A model generated the notes under the pieces. That model worked only from the letters and a program-made list of their open reading frames with translations, was not told the DNA's origin and searched no databases. A DNA stretch of 64,000 nt from NCBI GenBank assembly GCA_964236535.1, contig CAXSEF010000002.1, forward strand, positions 62,001 through 126,000, in the 5' to 3' direction. Shown here piece after piece: positions 25,861-35,376 of this stretch. The position numbers and the translations under genes are program-made. Origin of the DNA: CAXSEF01 sp964236535. Lineage in GTDB: Bacteria > Pseudomonadota > Alphaproteobacteria > Acetobacterales > Acetobacteraceae. Every line of letters begins with the position of its first letter. Within the stretch, counting starts at the first letter, position 1.

Positions 25861-28800
25861 CCTCCCCACCCGCAGCAACGCCTCGTTCACCGCCCCCGCC
25901 CCCAGCCCCAGCGGCAGCAGCCATCCCCGCCCCGCGGCGCGGATGCGCTCCGCCGGCGCGCCCAGGTCGAACGCCACCACGGCGAGCCCCGCCTGCATCA
26001 GGTGCCCGAGCGTGTAGCACCAGGTCTCCGGCCAGATCGACGGCACCCACCCCAGGTCGCACCCCTGCGCGGCGATCAGCGCCCGGGCCTCCGCCTCGCG
26101 GTATGGCCCGGTCACGAACACCGGCCCGGCGGCCATCAGCCGCGAATCGTCCAGCGTCGAGCCCGCGACCACGAACTCGATCGGCAGCCCCCGCGCCCGC
26201 GCGTCCCGCGCGCAGCCCAGCAGCACCTCATAGCCCTTCTCCACCCCGATCGCGCCCGCCACGCACACCCGCAGCCGCCCGCCCGACCCGACCTCCGGAC
26301 CACCGCGTGCCCCGGCGTCCGCCCCCGCGACAGCCATCCCCCCCGGCACCCGCAGCGGCGGCAACGCCGCGTCGTCCTCCCAGCCCTGCACCGCCGCCCG
26401 CACGCCCGGGAAATGCCGCGCCAGCCGCCGTGCCGCATCCGCCGAAGGCACCACCACCCGGCCGGCGCCCGCCAGCTCCACCGCCGAACGCGCCACCAGC
26501 TCCGCCATGCCGATCTCCTCCTCCAGCAGCGACCCCTGATCGGCGACGCACGCCGCACACCCGGCAAGGTCGGGCTCGCCGCAGTACCGCCCCGCCGGCC
26601 CCACCAGGGCGATGCGCTGGCAGAACGACGCGTAGTCGTGCACCCAGACCTCGTACCCCACCCCAAGCCGCGCCCCCAGCCCCAGCACCGACCGCTCGTG
26701 CCCCAGCAGGTGGTGCACCTCGACGTGCCGCACCCCGTCCCGCCGCAGCAGCCGCACCAGCGCCCCCAGCTCCCCCGGCAGCCGGAACCGCAGGTTCGGA
26801 TACGCCCCCACCACCCCCGGCTCCTCCAGCGCGTCCGAGACCAGGCAGACGCGACCCGCCGCAGCGTCTGCCGCCGCAGCCTCGCCTGCCGCTCCGTCAC
26901 CGGACTCCCTCACGCCAGACCCCGCACCCGCGGACCCCATCCCCGCAGCCCCGGCCAGCCCCGGCCGCAGCACGACAGGCCGGAGCCCCGCCGCCCGCAG
27001 CGCCGCACAGCGCTCGCGCACCACCCGTGCCACCCCGCCGCCGCCATCGTGCGTGACCAGCACCACCGCCCCTGCCGGCGCCCGCCCCGCCCGCCAGCGC
27101 AGCGCATCCATCCGCCGCCGCGCCGGCCCCAGCGGGTCGCGCGCCACATGCGCTGCCACCAGCGCGTCCCACCCAGGATGCAGCCGGTTCAGCACCGCCA
27201 GGTTGCGCACCCGCAGCCCCTCCGCCGCGGCGCCGAAGCTGGCTCCGCCCACGTGGCCCACGAACACCCCCGCCGCCGCCACGTGCCGCCAGCCGCGGTG
27301 GCGCGCGCGCAGGCAGAAATCGTTCTCCTCGCCATAGCCCTGCGCGAACACGTCCTCGCGCAGCAGCCCCACCGCATCGAGGCAGTCCCGCCGCAGGTAC
27401 AGGCAGAACCCGTGCCCGGTCGGAACCTCCACCGCCACCCCGCGGTTCGCCGCCGCCGCCAGCCGGGCCGCCCGCCGCACCCCGGCCCCGCCGCGCACCG
27501 GGTCCGGCACCGGGTTGCCCCCCGCCACGTCCGGGTACGAGAAGATCGTCGCCTCGTTCGACAGCGGCGTCGCGCTGCCGATGTCCGGCGCCGAATGCGC
27601 CACCGCGCGCAGCGCCTCCAGCCACCCCGGCGCCACCAGCGTGTCGCTGTTCAGCAGCACCACGTCGCGCCCCGCCGCCGCGCACAGCCCGGCATTGGCC
27701 GCCCCCGGAAACCCCCCCGCCCGCTCCCGCCGCAGCAGCCGCACCCGCGGATCGCCCGCCAGCCGCCGCAACGCCGCCACCAGCGCCGGCTCCGGCGACC
27801 CGTCATCCACCACATGCAGCACGCTGCCCGCCGGCAGCGTCGCCAGCACCCCGCGCAGGCACGCCATCGTCCCGGCCAGCCCGCGATGCACCGGCACCAC
27901 CACGTCCACCGCCGCCGCCCGCACGCCTCCTGCCGGCGCCCCCACCACATCCGCCCACACCGGCAGCCACGCCGTCGCCGTCTCCGCGCCGCACGCCACC
28001 CGCGCCTCCAGCCCCGGGTCGAGCGGGCTGCCCAACAGGTGCCGCCCCGCCGCATCACGAACCCGCAGCGCCCCCGTTGCCGCACCCGCCGGCAACGCCT
28101 GCAGCGCCACCGCGAACCCGCGCGGCCGCGCCAGCGGCGCCGCACTCTCGATCAGCACCGCCGCATCCGCCGCCACCAGCCGCCGCACCCCGCCATCCGG
28201 CAGATGCAGCTCCAGCACCGGGTCGCGGTCCGGCTCGCCCGGATGCCACGCCCAGCCGCGCAGCCCGCCCGGCACCACCTCCACCACCCCTTCCACCCGC
28301 CCCATCACCCCGAGTGCCAGCGGACTCCCGATCAGCGCCCGCCCACCCCGCTCCACTGCGAGAACCCCCGCCCCGCGCCACCCCTCCGGCAGCATCCCGC
28401 CGGCAAGCCGCACCCCGTCCAGCACCACCCGCGCCCCGTCCAGCGTCCCCGCCAGCCCCCCGTCGCCGCGCACGCCAACCCAGCCGCCGCCGCCGCGCGC
28501 CACCACCAGCCCCGCCAGCGCCTCGGTGGTCGCGTCCACCACGTGGCGCGACAGCAGCGACCCCAGCGCCCGCGCCGCCGCCTCCAACCGCCCCAGCCGC
28601 AGCGCGCACGCCACCAGCCCCGCATGCGCCTCGCGCAGCCCGAACCGCCCGGCCAGCGGGCGCAGCAGCCGCTCCGCCCCCGCCACGTCCCCCGCGCCCA
28701 GCCTTGCCCCGGCCAGCGCCAGCGCGATCGTCGGGTCCGCCGGCGCCAGCCGGTGCGCACGGTCCAGCCAGCGCAGCGCGTCGGGGCCGGCGACCTGCCC

Positions 28801-28890
28801 GCGCAGCAGCGCCTCGACCGCAGCGCCGGTCAGGAAGCGAGGCCGGGCTCTGCCCAGACCCGCCGAAGGGCCGAGCCCTTTGGAAACCAT
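25816..28890 (-). CDS. Large bifunctional glycosyltransferase (GT2 plus GT4-like modules)
   Basis: The 1024-residue protein has several parts. Residues about 25-130 are TPR-like helices. About 150-300 is a beta-rich module with RGWAWHPGEPDRDPVLELHL. About 329-600 is a GT2 domain (VDVVVPVHRGLAGTMACLRGVL, HVVDDGSPEP, LLNSDTLVAPGW, ENDFCLRARHRGWRH). About 635-1005 is a GT4-like domain (VVLVTHDGGGGVARVVRERC... RVCVAGAIGVEKGYEVLLGCA... ETWCYTLGHLMQAGLAVVAFDLGAPAERI). It probably makes two linkages of a polysaccharide or glycoprotein. The first 20 residues and the last ten or so are translated from interspersed repeats. It follows the Sel1 gene by 72 bp and is likely cytoplasmic. Confidence 0.88.
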   Translation of the reverse strand: MVSKGLGPSAGLGRARPRFLTGAAVEALLRGQVAGPDALRWLDRAHRLAPADPTIALALAGARLGAGDVAGAERLLRPLAGRFGLREAHAGLVACALRLGRLEAAARALGSLLSRHVVDATTEALAGLVVARGGGGWVGVRGDGGLAGTLDGARVVLDGVRLAGGMLPEGWRGAGVLAVERGGRALIGSPLALGVMGRVEGVVEVVPGGLRGWAWHPGEPDRDPVLELHLPDGGVRRLVAADAAVLIESAAPLARPRGFAVALQALPAGAATGALRVRDAAGRHLLGSPLDPGLEARVACGAETATAWLPVWADVVGAPAGGVRAAAVDVVVPVHRGLAGTMACLRGVLATLPAGSVLHVVDDGSPEPALVAALRRLAGDPRVRLLRRERAGGFPGAANAGLCAAAGRDVVLLNSDTLVAPGWLEALRAVAHSAPDIGSATPLSNEATIFSYPDVAGGNPVPDPVRGGAGVRRAARLAAAANRGVAVEVPTGHGFCLYLRRDCLDAVGLLREDVFAQGYGEENDFCLRARHRGWRHVAAAGVFVGHVGGASFGAAAEGLRVRNLAVLNRLHPGWDALVAAHVARDPLGPARRRMDALRWRAGRAPAGAVVLVTHDGGGGVARVVRERCAALRAAGLRPVVLRPGLAGAAGMGSAGAGSGVRESGDGAAGEAAAADAAAGRVCLVSDALEEPGVVGAYPNLRFRLPGELGALVRLLRRDGVRHVEVHHLLGHERSVLGLGARLGVGYEVWVHDYASFCQRIALVGPAGRYCGEPDLAGCAACVADQGSLLEEEIGMAELVARSAVELAGAGRVVVPSADAARRLARHFPGVRAAVQGWEDDAALPPLRVPGGMAVAGADAGARGGPEVGSGGRLRVCVAGAIGVEKGYEVLLGCARDARARGLPIEFVVAGSTLDDSRLMAAGPVFVTGPYREAEARALIAAQGCDLGWVPSIWPETWCYTLGHLMQAGLAVVAFDLGAPAERIRAAGRGWLLPLGLGAGAVNEALLRVGRAGRPGALPLDPAGG
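28837..28888 (+). repeat. Double-hairpin interspersed repeat inside a gene's 5' end
   Basis: Forward copy (GGCCGGGC-TCT-GCCCAGACC, then GAAGGGC-CGA-GCCCTTTGG). Read on the minus strand it supplies the start codon and first residues of the large glycosyltransferase. Confidence 0.83.
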
Positions 28891-28903
28891 GACCTAAGCA
28901 CCA

Positions 28904-28960
28904 GGATTCTCAAGACTTGGCCTTGAGCGGAGTCCAGAGGCGGAGCCTCTGGACTTCCTG
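28904..28960 (-). repeat. Double-hairpin interspersed repeat
   Basis: Reverse copy just after the Sel1-protein stop. Stems are CTCAAG/CTTGAG (loop ACTTGGC) and CCAGAGGC-GGA-GCCTCTGG. Confidence 0.87.
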
Positions 28961-28962
28961 GC

Positions 28963-30693
28963 TCAAACCGCAACGCCCACCAGGCGAGCCACGTCCGCCG
29001 CCGCCTCGCCCAGGCCCTGCGCCTGAGCCCGCTCCAGCCACAGCAGCGCCTCCGCCGCGTCGCGCCGCCCGCCCAGGCCCTGCGCCAGATACCGCCCCAG
29101 CATCATCTGCGCGTGCCCGTGCCCGCGCTCCGCCGCCCGGCGGAACCAGCGCTCGGCCTGCACCCGGTCCTCCGCCACCTCATGCCCGCCGCCATGCATC
29201 GCGCCCGCCGCGAACATCGCCCCCACATGCCCCTGGCCCGCCGCCGCCTCGAACCAGGCGAGCGCGCCGGGATGGTCGCGCGACCCGCCACGCCCCTTGA
29301 GCATCAGCTCCGCAAGCCCCATCCGCGCATCCGCCATGCCCGCCTGCGCCGCCCGCTCGAACCAGGCGCGTCCCTCCTCCAGGTTCGCCTCGACCCCGCG
29401 CCCCTCGACCAGCATCCGCGCGTACCAGTACTGCGCGTTCACCACCCCGTCCGCGGCCCGGCGCAGCCACATCGCGGCCGCGCGGTCGTCGCGCTCGATT
29501 CCCACCCCCTCGGCCAGGCAGAGCCCGAAATTGAACGCCGCCACCAGGTCGCCCGACGTCGCCGCCTGCTCGAACCAGGCGCGGATGCGCACCCGGTCCT
29601 CCGGTGCCGCGTCGCCCGACAGCACGAGGTTGCCGAGATCCATCTGCGCCAGCCGGTCGCCCGCCTCGGCCGCTCGGCGGAACCAGCGTGCCGCCTCCTC
29701 CGGATCGCGCGATACCCCCGCCCCGGTCAGGAACAGCAGTCCCAGCGCCCGTGCCGCCGCCGCATGGCCGCCCTCCGCCGCCCGCCTGTACCAGATCGCC
29801 GCCTCCGCGTAGTTCGGCGGCAGCTCGGCCCGCTTCGCATACAGGTCGCCGACCAGCGCCGCCGCCTCCGCATCGCCCGCGAGCGCCGCCCGCCGCAGCC
29901 AGCTCTCGCCCTCGACCAGGTTGACCGCGACCCCGCGCCCCTCCATCAGCGCCAGCCCCCAGCGCGCCTGCCCGGACCGCACACCCTTCTCCGCCGCCTG
30001 CCGATACAGCGCCGACGCCGCGGCCACGTCGTGCACCACCCCGGACCCGCGCTCCGTCATCACCCCGAGCAGATACAGCGCCGTCGGCAACCCCGCCTGG
30101 GCCGCCGCCGCCAGCGCCGCCGCCGCCTTGACCTGGGTCGCCGCATCCTCGGCCTGGCGCAGCAGCCCCAGCCCCACCCCGAGCTGGCCCTGCGGACACC
30201 CCGCCGCGGCCGAGCGCGCATACCAGGCGTCCGACGCCGCCACGTCGCGCATCGACTCCGGCCCCGACACCAGCAGGTAGCCGAGCAGCGCCTGAGCCTC
30301 CGGCGACCCCTGCTCCGCCGCCGCCCGAGCCCAGCGCGCGGCCCGGGCGAAGTCCGGCGCACTTCCAACCCCCACCTCGCGGAACAGCCGCGCCCCCGCG
30401 CCGTCACCCGCCAACCCGTAAAGGTACAGCGTCGCCAGCAGGCTCTGCGCCTCGACCCACCCCGCCTCCGCCGCACGCTCCAGCCACGTCGCCGCGTCGG
30501 ACGGGCTCGGCGGCACCCCCGCACCCTCCAGGTATGCGCGCCCCACCCTGTATTGCGCCTCCGGCAGCCCCGCACCCGCCGCGCGCGCCAGCAGCGGGAA
30601 CGCCGCCACCACCTCGCCGCGCTCCGCCAGGGCGACGGCCCGCCGCAGCCGCCCCGCCGGCGTGCGCAGGAAGTTCATCCGCAGCCCAGCCAT
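28963..30693 (-). CDS. Sel1-repeat (TPR-like) protein
   Basis: The 576-residue protein consists almost entirely of Sel1-like repeats of about 36 residues (for example AQYRVGRAYLEGAGVPPSPSDAATWLERAAEAGWVEAQ, QARWGLALMEGRGVAVNLVEGESW, ARALGLLFLTGAGVSRDPEEAARWFRRAAEAGD). About a dozen copies can be counted. Such alpha-solenoids are protein-interaction scaffolds. No signal peptide is seen. The gene starts 36 bp after the HlyD-type adaptor gene, so it is probably co-transcribed with the type I secretion system and may assist its substrate or regulate it. Confidence 0.9.
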   Translation of the reverse strand: MAGLRMNFLRTPAGRLRRAVALAERGEVVAAFPLLARAAGAGLPEAQYRVGRAYLEGAGVPPSPSDAATWLERAAEAGWVEAQSLLATLYLYGLAGDGAGARLFREVGVGSAPDFARAARWARAAAEQGSPEAQALLGYLLVSGPESMRDVAASDAWYARSAAAGCPQGQLGVGLGLLRQAEDAATQVKAAAALAAAAQAGLPTALYLLGVMTERGSGVVHDVAAASALYRQAAEKGVRSGQARWGLALMEGRGVAVNLVEGESWLRRAALAGDAEAAALVGDLYAKRAELPPNYAEAAIWYRRAAEGGHAAAARALGLLFLTGAGVSRDPEEAARWFRRAAEAGDRLAQMDLGNLVLSGDAAPEDRVRIRAWFEQAATSGDLVAAFNFGLCLAEGVGIERDDRAAAMWLRRAADGVVNAQYWYARMLVEGRGVEANLEEGRAWFERAAQAGMADARMGLAELMLKGRGGSRDHPGALAWFEAAAGQGHVGAMFAAGAMHGGGHEVAEDRVQAERWFRRAAERGHGHAQMMLGRYLAQGLGGRRDAAEALLWLERAQAQGLGEAAADVARLVGVAV

Positions 30694-30729
30694 CGCCTCA
30701 GCCGCCGCGTGGAGACTGGCTCGGCCGTC

Positions 30730-32166
30730 TCACGGCTCGCGCATGCCTTCGCCGACCACCGGCATGATCGAGCCCAGCAGGTAGCTGGCGATGGTCCGCT
30801 TGCCCACGTTGATGTCGGCGGTGACCGGCATGCCCGGGATGATGTGGAATCCTGGCGGCGTGTCGTGGAACGTCACCCGGTCCAGCGTCACCCTGCCGCG
30901 GTAGAACACCTGCCCGCCCGCATCCTGCGGCGGCTGCGGCGCCCCCCGGCGCGGCGCCTGCTGATCGGTGGTGAAGCTGTCCGCACTGGTCAGCCGAACC
31001 GTCCCGTCCGCCCCGCCGTAGCGCGTGTAGGGGAAGGTCGCGAACTTCACCGTCACCTTGTCGCCGACATGCACGTAGCCCGACTCGCTCGCCGGGATGT
31101 TGGCCTCGACCTCGAGCGGCGAGTTCAGCGGCACCAGCGTGAAGAACTGGTCGCCGGACGCCAGCACCGAACCCACGGACACCTTGGCGATGGTTTGCAC
31201 CACCCCGTCCTGCCCGGCGCGCAGCGCCACCAGCCCGCTGCGCAGCTGCGCCTTGGCCAGCTGCTGCTGCGTCTCGCTGAGCTTGCGTGACGCATCGGTC
31301 AGATCCTGCGAGATCTTCGACCGCCACTCCTGCTCGTAGGCGTCGCGCTCGGCCACCGCGCCCTGCAGCTGCGCGCGATCCTGCTGCGCCGAACGCAGCG
31401 CCGCCGCCAGCGAGCGCTGCGCCTCGACCTGCGCATCCTGCGCCTGCAGCGTGTTCAGCCGGCTGCCCACCGCGTCGCGCTGCAGCTCCTCGCGCATGCC
31501 GGCCACGTTGGCCGCGATCGCGAGACGCTGCTTGTAGCTCTCCGCGTCCTGCTCGTCGCGCTGCACCAGGACGGCGAAGCCCTCGATCTTCTGCTGGTAG
31601 TTCTGCAGCCGCGCGCTGTGCTCGCCCAGGCGCTGCGCGAAGATCGCCGCCTGCACCTGGCTCGCCGGGCCGCTGCCCGCCGGCCGGTACGCCACGCCCT
31701 GCGCCTCGGCGCTCAGCCGGTCGACCTCGGCCTGGAAGCTGGCGGTCTGCTGCGTGCTGGCCCCCACGTCGGCGGTGCTGTCGGTCGGGTCGAGCCGGGC
31801 CAGCAGGTCGCCCTTGTGCACCACCTGACCCTCCTGCACGTCGATCGAGCGCACGATCGCCGTTTCCAGCGGCTGCACCACCTCGTTGGCCGACACCGAG
31901 ACCACCTTGCCGCTCGCCGTCACCACCCGGTCGATCGGGATCAGCCACGCCGCGGTGGCGCAGCACGCCACCAGGCTCGCCACCGCCCACACGGTGAACC
32001 GCGCACCGGGCAGCGCCTGCGCATTGACCATCGCCGCCGACGGAGAGTGGAACTCCAGCACCGAGAGCGGGATCTCCGGCCCACGCGCAGCTCGCCCCTC
32101 CCCCCGCCGCTCCGGCCGGGCTGGCGGTTCCGCCGGTCCCACCGGCGTCAGGCTGCGTCCCGACAT
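30730..32166 (-). CDS. HlyD-family type I secretion membrane-fusion protein
   Basis: The 478-residue adaptor links an inner-membrane ABC exporter to an outer-membrane channel. It has a Pro/Arg-rich cytoplasmic N-terminus, one membrane segment (FTVWAVASLVACCATAAWLI) and a lipoyl-like half (SVSANEVVQPLETAIVRSIDVQEGQVVHKGDLLARLDPTD). A long coiled-coil hairpin follows (about 140-300, rich in Gln/Ala/Glu), then the HlyD C-terminal domain (SESGYVHVGDKVTVKFATFPYTRYGGADGTV) and the conserved end GFHIIPGMPVTADINVGKRTI. GAGGAG precedes ATG 32166, ten bases after the ABC gene stop. No TolC-like gene is in the window. Confidence 0.95.
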   Translation of the reverse strand: MSGRSLTPVGPAEPPARPERRGEGRAARGPEIPLSVLEFHSPSAAMVNAQALPGARFTVWAVASLVACCATAAWLIPIDRVVTASGKVVSVSANEVVQPLETAIVRSIDVQEGQVVHKGDLLARLDPTDSTADVGASTQQTASFQAEVDRLSAEAQGVAYRPAGSGPASQVQAAIFAQRLGEHSARLQNYQQKIEGFAVLVQRDEQDAESYKQRLAIAANVAGMREELQRDAVGSRLNTLQAQDAQVEAQRSLAAALRSAQQDRAQLQGAVAERDAYEQEWRSKISQDLTDASRKLSETQQQLAKAQLRSGLVALRAGQDGVVQTIAKVSVGSVLASGDQFFTLVPLNSPLEVEANIPASESGYVHVGDKVTVKFATFPYTRYGGADGTVRLTSADSFTTDQQAPRRGAPQPPQDAGGQVFYRGRVTLDRVTFHDTPPGFHIIPGMPVTADINVGKRTIASYLLGSIMPVVGEGMREP

Positions 32167-32176
32167 CGCCTTCTCC

Positions 32177-34459
32177 TCAGTCGCCCTGCGCGAGCACGGG
32201 CGCCAGCGGCGGCTGCCGGCCCTTCTCGTTCAGGTGCCGGTTCTGCTGCAGCCACAGCTGGCGGTAGATCGAGCAGCGCTCCACCAGCACGTTGTGCGGC
32301 GCCACGTCCACCAGCCGGCCACGGTCCAGCACCGCGATCTGGTCGCAATCCACCAGCGACGACAGCCGGTGCGACACGATCACCATCGTCCGGCCCATGG
32401 CGATGCGCGCGAGGTTGGCATTCACCAGCGCCTCGCTCTCCGGGTCGAGCGCACTGGTCGCTTCGTCCAGGATCAGGATGCGCGGGTCGGAGATCACCGC
32501 GCGCGCGATCGCCAGCCGCTGCTTCTGCCCGCCGGAGATGTTGGGCGAGCCCTCCTCGATCCAGGTCTCGTAGCCCTGCGGCAGCCGCTCGATGAACTCC
32601 TCCGCGCCGGCCAGCCGCGCCGCACGCACCACGTCCTCCAGCGTCAGGCCGGGACGCCCGGCCGCGATGTTGTCGCGCACCGTGCCGCGGAACAGGAAGT
32701 TGTCCTGCAGGACGATGCCGAGGTTGCGCCGCAGATGCGTGAGGTTGATCTCGCGCAGCTCCACCCCGTCGATCTTGAGGAAGCCGCTGTACTCGCGGTT
32801 GATCCCCTGCAAGAGCCGGGTGACCGTCGACTTGCCCGATCCCGACCGCCCGACCAGCCCCAGCATGGTGCCCGCAGGAACGTCGAACGACACGTCCTCC
32901 AGCGTCACGCTCTTCGCCCGCGGATAGGTGAAGGTCAGCCCGTCGAGCACGATGTGCCCTTCCAGACGCGGTCGCATCCCGGTGGTCAGCGCCCGGGTCT
33001 CGGTCGGCTGGTTCAGCACCTGGCCCACCTCGGCGACCGAGGCGCGCACGTCCGTCATCTCCTCCAGCAGCCGCGCGATGCCCACCAGCGGCTGCGTCAC
33101 CCGCTGCCCCAGCATCATGAACGCGATCAGCCCGCCCACCGCGAGCCCCGTGGTGTCGCTCAGCGCCAGATAGGCGCCCACCATGATCACGCCGCGCGAG
33201 ATGAACAGCTCGATCGGCTGGATGATCGTCTGCGGCCAGTTCGCCATGCGCAGCGCCGCCAGCCGTGCGGCACTGGTCTCGGCCACCCGCTCGTCCCACT
33301 CGGCCCGTCGTGACGGCTCCAGCGCCAGCGTCTTGATGGTGCGTATCCCCTGCACCGTCTCCGACATCACCGATGCCTTGCGGTTCTCCGCGGCGATCAC
33401 CCGCCCGATCAGCCGGCCCACCGGGCGCAGGAAGATCATGATCACCACCGCGATGAACCCCGATGCCGCCAGCACCATCCACGCCAGCGTCGCATCCAGC
33501 CAGAACAGGAACGGCAGCAGGAACACCAGGGTGAACGCGTCGAGGAACGTGCTCAGCAGCTTGCCGGTCAGGAAGTCGCGCACCTTGAACACCTGGAACA
33601 GACGGCTGACCGTCTCGCCCGCCGGATGGTGCTCGAAATAGTCCACCGGCAGCGCCAGCAGCCGGGTGAAGATGTGCAGGTTCAGCTTGGTGTCGATCCG
33701 CGCCGACAGCACGCCCACCAGCTCGCGCCGGCTCCAGCCCAGCATGGTCTCGTAGGCGCTCAGGATCACCAGGATCGTCGACAGCAGGATCAGCGTCGAC
33801 ATGCTGTGGTGCGCCACCACCCGGTCGATCACCGACATCACCAGCAGCGCCGGCACGATCGTCAGCACGCTCAGCACCAGCGACGCCAGGCTGATGTCGC
33901 GCAGCAGCTTCGGCTGCTCCAGCACGATCCCGGCGATCCACGCCAGGTCGAACGGCGCCTCGAACTCCACCCGGCTGCGCTGCCGGCGCACCAGGATCAC
34001 CTCGCCGGACCACACCTGCGACAGCCGCAGCTGGTCCACCGCGATCGGCGGATCGCCGGCCGCAGCCGACGGGTCCTGCATCCACACCACGTCGCGCGTG
34101 GCGTCCACGCCCACCAGCAGGCCCGCGCCGCCCTCGTTGAACAGCAGCACCGTCGGCGGCGCATCGGCGAAGCGGAACAGGTTGCGCCAGCGCAGCTTCA
34201 GCGCCCGCGCCGTCAGCCCCTGCTCGCGCGCCCAGCCCACCAGCGAGGCCGCCGTCGGCAGCGCCTCGCCCACCTGGCCGCGGAAATCGCGCGCGTCGAG
34301 ATCGACCCCGTGGTGGCGCGCCGCCGCGATCATCGCCCGCAGCCGCGCCTCCAGCGCCCGACGCGCCTCGCCAGGCGCACCCGGCTCCGGGCCGGGCCCG
34401 GCAAGGCGGGACACCGCGGCGTCATCAGCCGGTCCGTCTTCGCCCAAAGCTCGATCCAA
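32177..34459 (-). CDS. Type I secretion ABC transporter with degenerate C39-like domain
   Basis: The 760-residue exporter subunit has an N-terminal C39-peptidase-like domain (MIAAARHHGVDLDARDFRGQ). The catalytic Cys that normally precedes VARHHG is absent, as in HlyB-type proteins that do not cleave a leader. The six-helix membrane domain follows (about 175-460). The nucleotide-binding domain has Walker A GRSGSGKST, signature ISGGQKQRLAIARA and Walker B ILILDEATSALD. TTG 34459 is chosen because GGGGAAGGAA lies just upstream; a GTG at 34489 or TTG/ATG further out are alternatives. It heads the secretion and glycosylation cluster. RTX-like proteins in the window are candidate substrates. Confidence 0.92.
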   Translation of the reverse strand: MDRALGEDGPADDAAVSRLAGPGPEPGAPGEARRALEARLRAMIAAARHHGVDLDARDFRGQVGEALPTAASLVGWAREQGLTARALKLRWRNLFRFADAPPTVLLFNEGGAGLLVGVDATRDVVWMQDPSAAAGDPPIAVDQLRLSQVWSGEVILVRRQRSRVEFEAPFDLAWIAGIVLEQPKLLRDISLASLVLSVLTIVPALLVMSVIDRVVAHHSMSTLILLSTILVILSAYETMLGWSRRELVGVLSARIDTKLNLHIFTRLLALPVDYFEHHPAGETVSRLFQVFKVRDFLTGKLLSTFLDAFTLVFLLPFLFWLDATLAWMVLAASGFIAVVIMIFLRPVGRLIGRVIAAENRKASVMSETVQGIRTIKTLALEPSRRAEWDERVAETSAARLAALRMANWPQTIIQPIELFISRGVIMVGAYLALSDTTGLAVGGLIAFMMLGQRVTQPLVGIARLLEEMTDVRASVAEVGQVLNQPTETRALTTGMRPRLEGHIVLDGLTFTYPRAKSVTLEDVSFDVPAGTMLGLVGRSGSGKSTVTRLLQGINREYSGFLKIDGVELREINLTHLRRNLGIVLQDNFLFRGTVRDNIAAGRPGLTLEDVVRAARLAGAEEFIERLPQGYETWIEEGSPNISGGQKQRLAIARAVISDPRILILDEATSALDPESEALVNANLARIAMGRTMVIVSHRLSSLVDCDQIAVLDRGRLVDVAPHNVLVERCSIYRQLWLQQNRHLNEKGRQPPLAPVLAQGD

Positions 34460-34711
34460 GGCGCTTCCTTCCCCAGCGGAACCGGGCACGCATTGTCCGC
34501 CCGAGCCCGAATGACTACCACGCAGACGCTTAAAAGACGATGAAATTTCCCCTTCGCTCCGGGCGGACAGGGCCGCCACCCGCCCGCCGCTGCACGGCGG
34601 GGAGCGCCGGACACCGCAACCCCGGCGCTCATTTCGCAACCCGCAGCGCCTGGAACCCCGGCGCCCGCCCCCCTATGCTCGTACCGCCGGCTCGCACAGG
34701 AGGCAACCGCC

Positions 34712-35230
34712 ATGGATATCCGCGCCACCACGGACGCCGACCTGCCGGAGATCCAGGCAATCTACGCCCACCACGTCCTGCACGGCACCGGCACCTTCGA
34801 GGACGCCCCGCCCTCGCTGGAGCAGATCGCCGTCCGCTTCGCCCGCGGCAACGCCCGCGGCTTCACCTGGCGCGTGGCCAGCGACGCCACCGGCATCCTC
34901 GGCTTCGCGTACTACGGGCCGTTCCGCGAACGCCCCGCCTACCGCTTCCTCGTCGAGGACAGCATCTACGTCCGCGACGACGTCCGCGGCCAGGGCGTCG
35001 GCAAGCAGCTCGTCGCCCGCCTGCTGGTCGACGCCGAGGCCGCAGGCCTGCGCCAGATGATCGCCGTCATCGGCGACGCCGAGAACATCGGCTCGATCGG
35101 CATGCACGCCAGCCTCGGCTTCCAGCGCACCGGCACCATCCGCGCCGCCGGCCGCAAGTTCGACCGCTGGCTCGACGTCGTCATCATGCAGCGCGCCCTC
35201 GGCGAAGGCGACGCCGACCTCCCCGCCTAG
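34712..35230 (+). CDS. GNAT-family N-acetyltransferase (phosphinothricin/methionine-sulfone acetyltransferase-like)
   Basis: The 172-residue protein has the full GNAT fold of the Pat/MnaT group: MDIRATTDADLPEIQAIYAHHVLHGTGTFE, the acceptor-side YGPFRERPAYRFLVEDSIYV, the acetyl-CoA loop DDVRGQGVGKQLV, and IGDAENIGSIGMHASLGFQRTGTI. It is expected to acetylate a small amine, such as a toxic amino-acid analogue. GGAGG lies upstream of ATG 34712. It is transcribed away from the ABC gene. Confidence 0.9.
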   Translation: MDIRATTDADLPEIQAIYAHHVLHGTGTFEDAPPSLEQIAVRFARGNARGFTWRVASDATGILGFAYYGPFRERPAYRFLVEDSIYVRDDVRGQGVGKQLVARLLVDAEAAGLRQMIAVIGDAENIGSIGMHASLGFQRTGTIRAAGRKFDRWLDVVIMQRALGEGDADLPA

Positions 35231-35376
35231 CCCTCCCCCGCCAGCACGCCGTCCGATACCCCAACAACCCGGCGCCCCCGCCGCCCGCCACTCCCACCTC
35301 CCTGGCCCCATCCTGCACCACGCCGCCCGCGCGCAGCCCGCCCCACCGCCGGCCCGCTCCTCCGCCCCGGAACCCC

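Noticed and set aside
24751..28926. 1391-codon open frame on the plus strand
   Set aside because: It is antisense to the large glycosyltransferase. The translation is Arg/Pro/His-rich and shows no domains.
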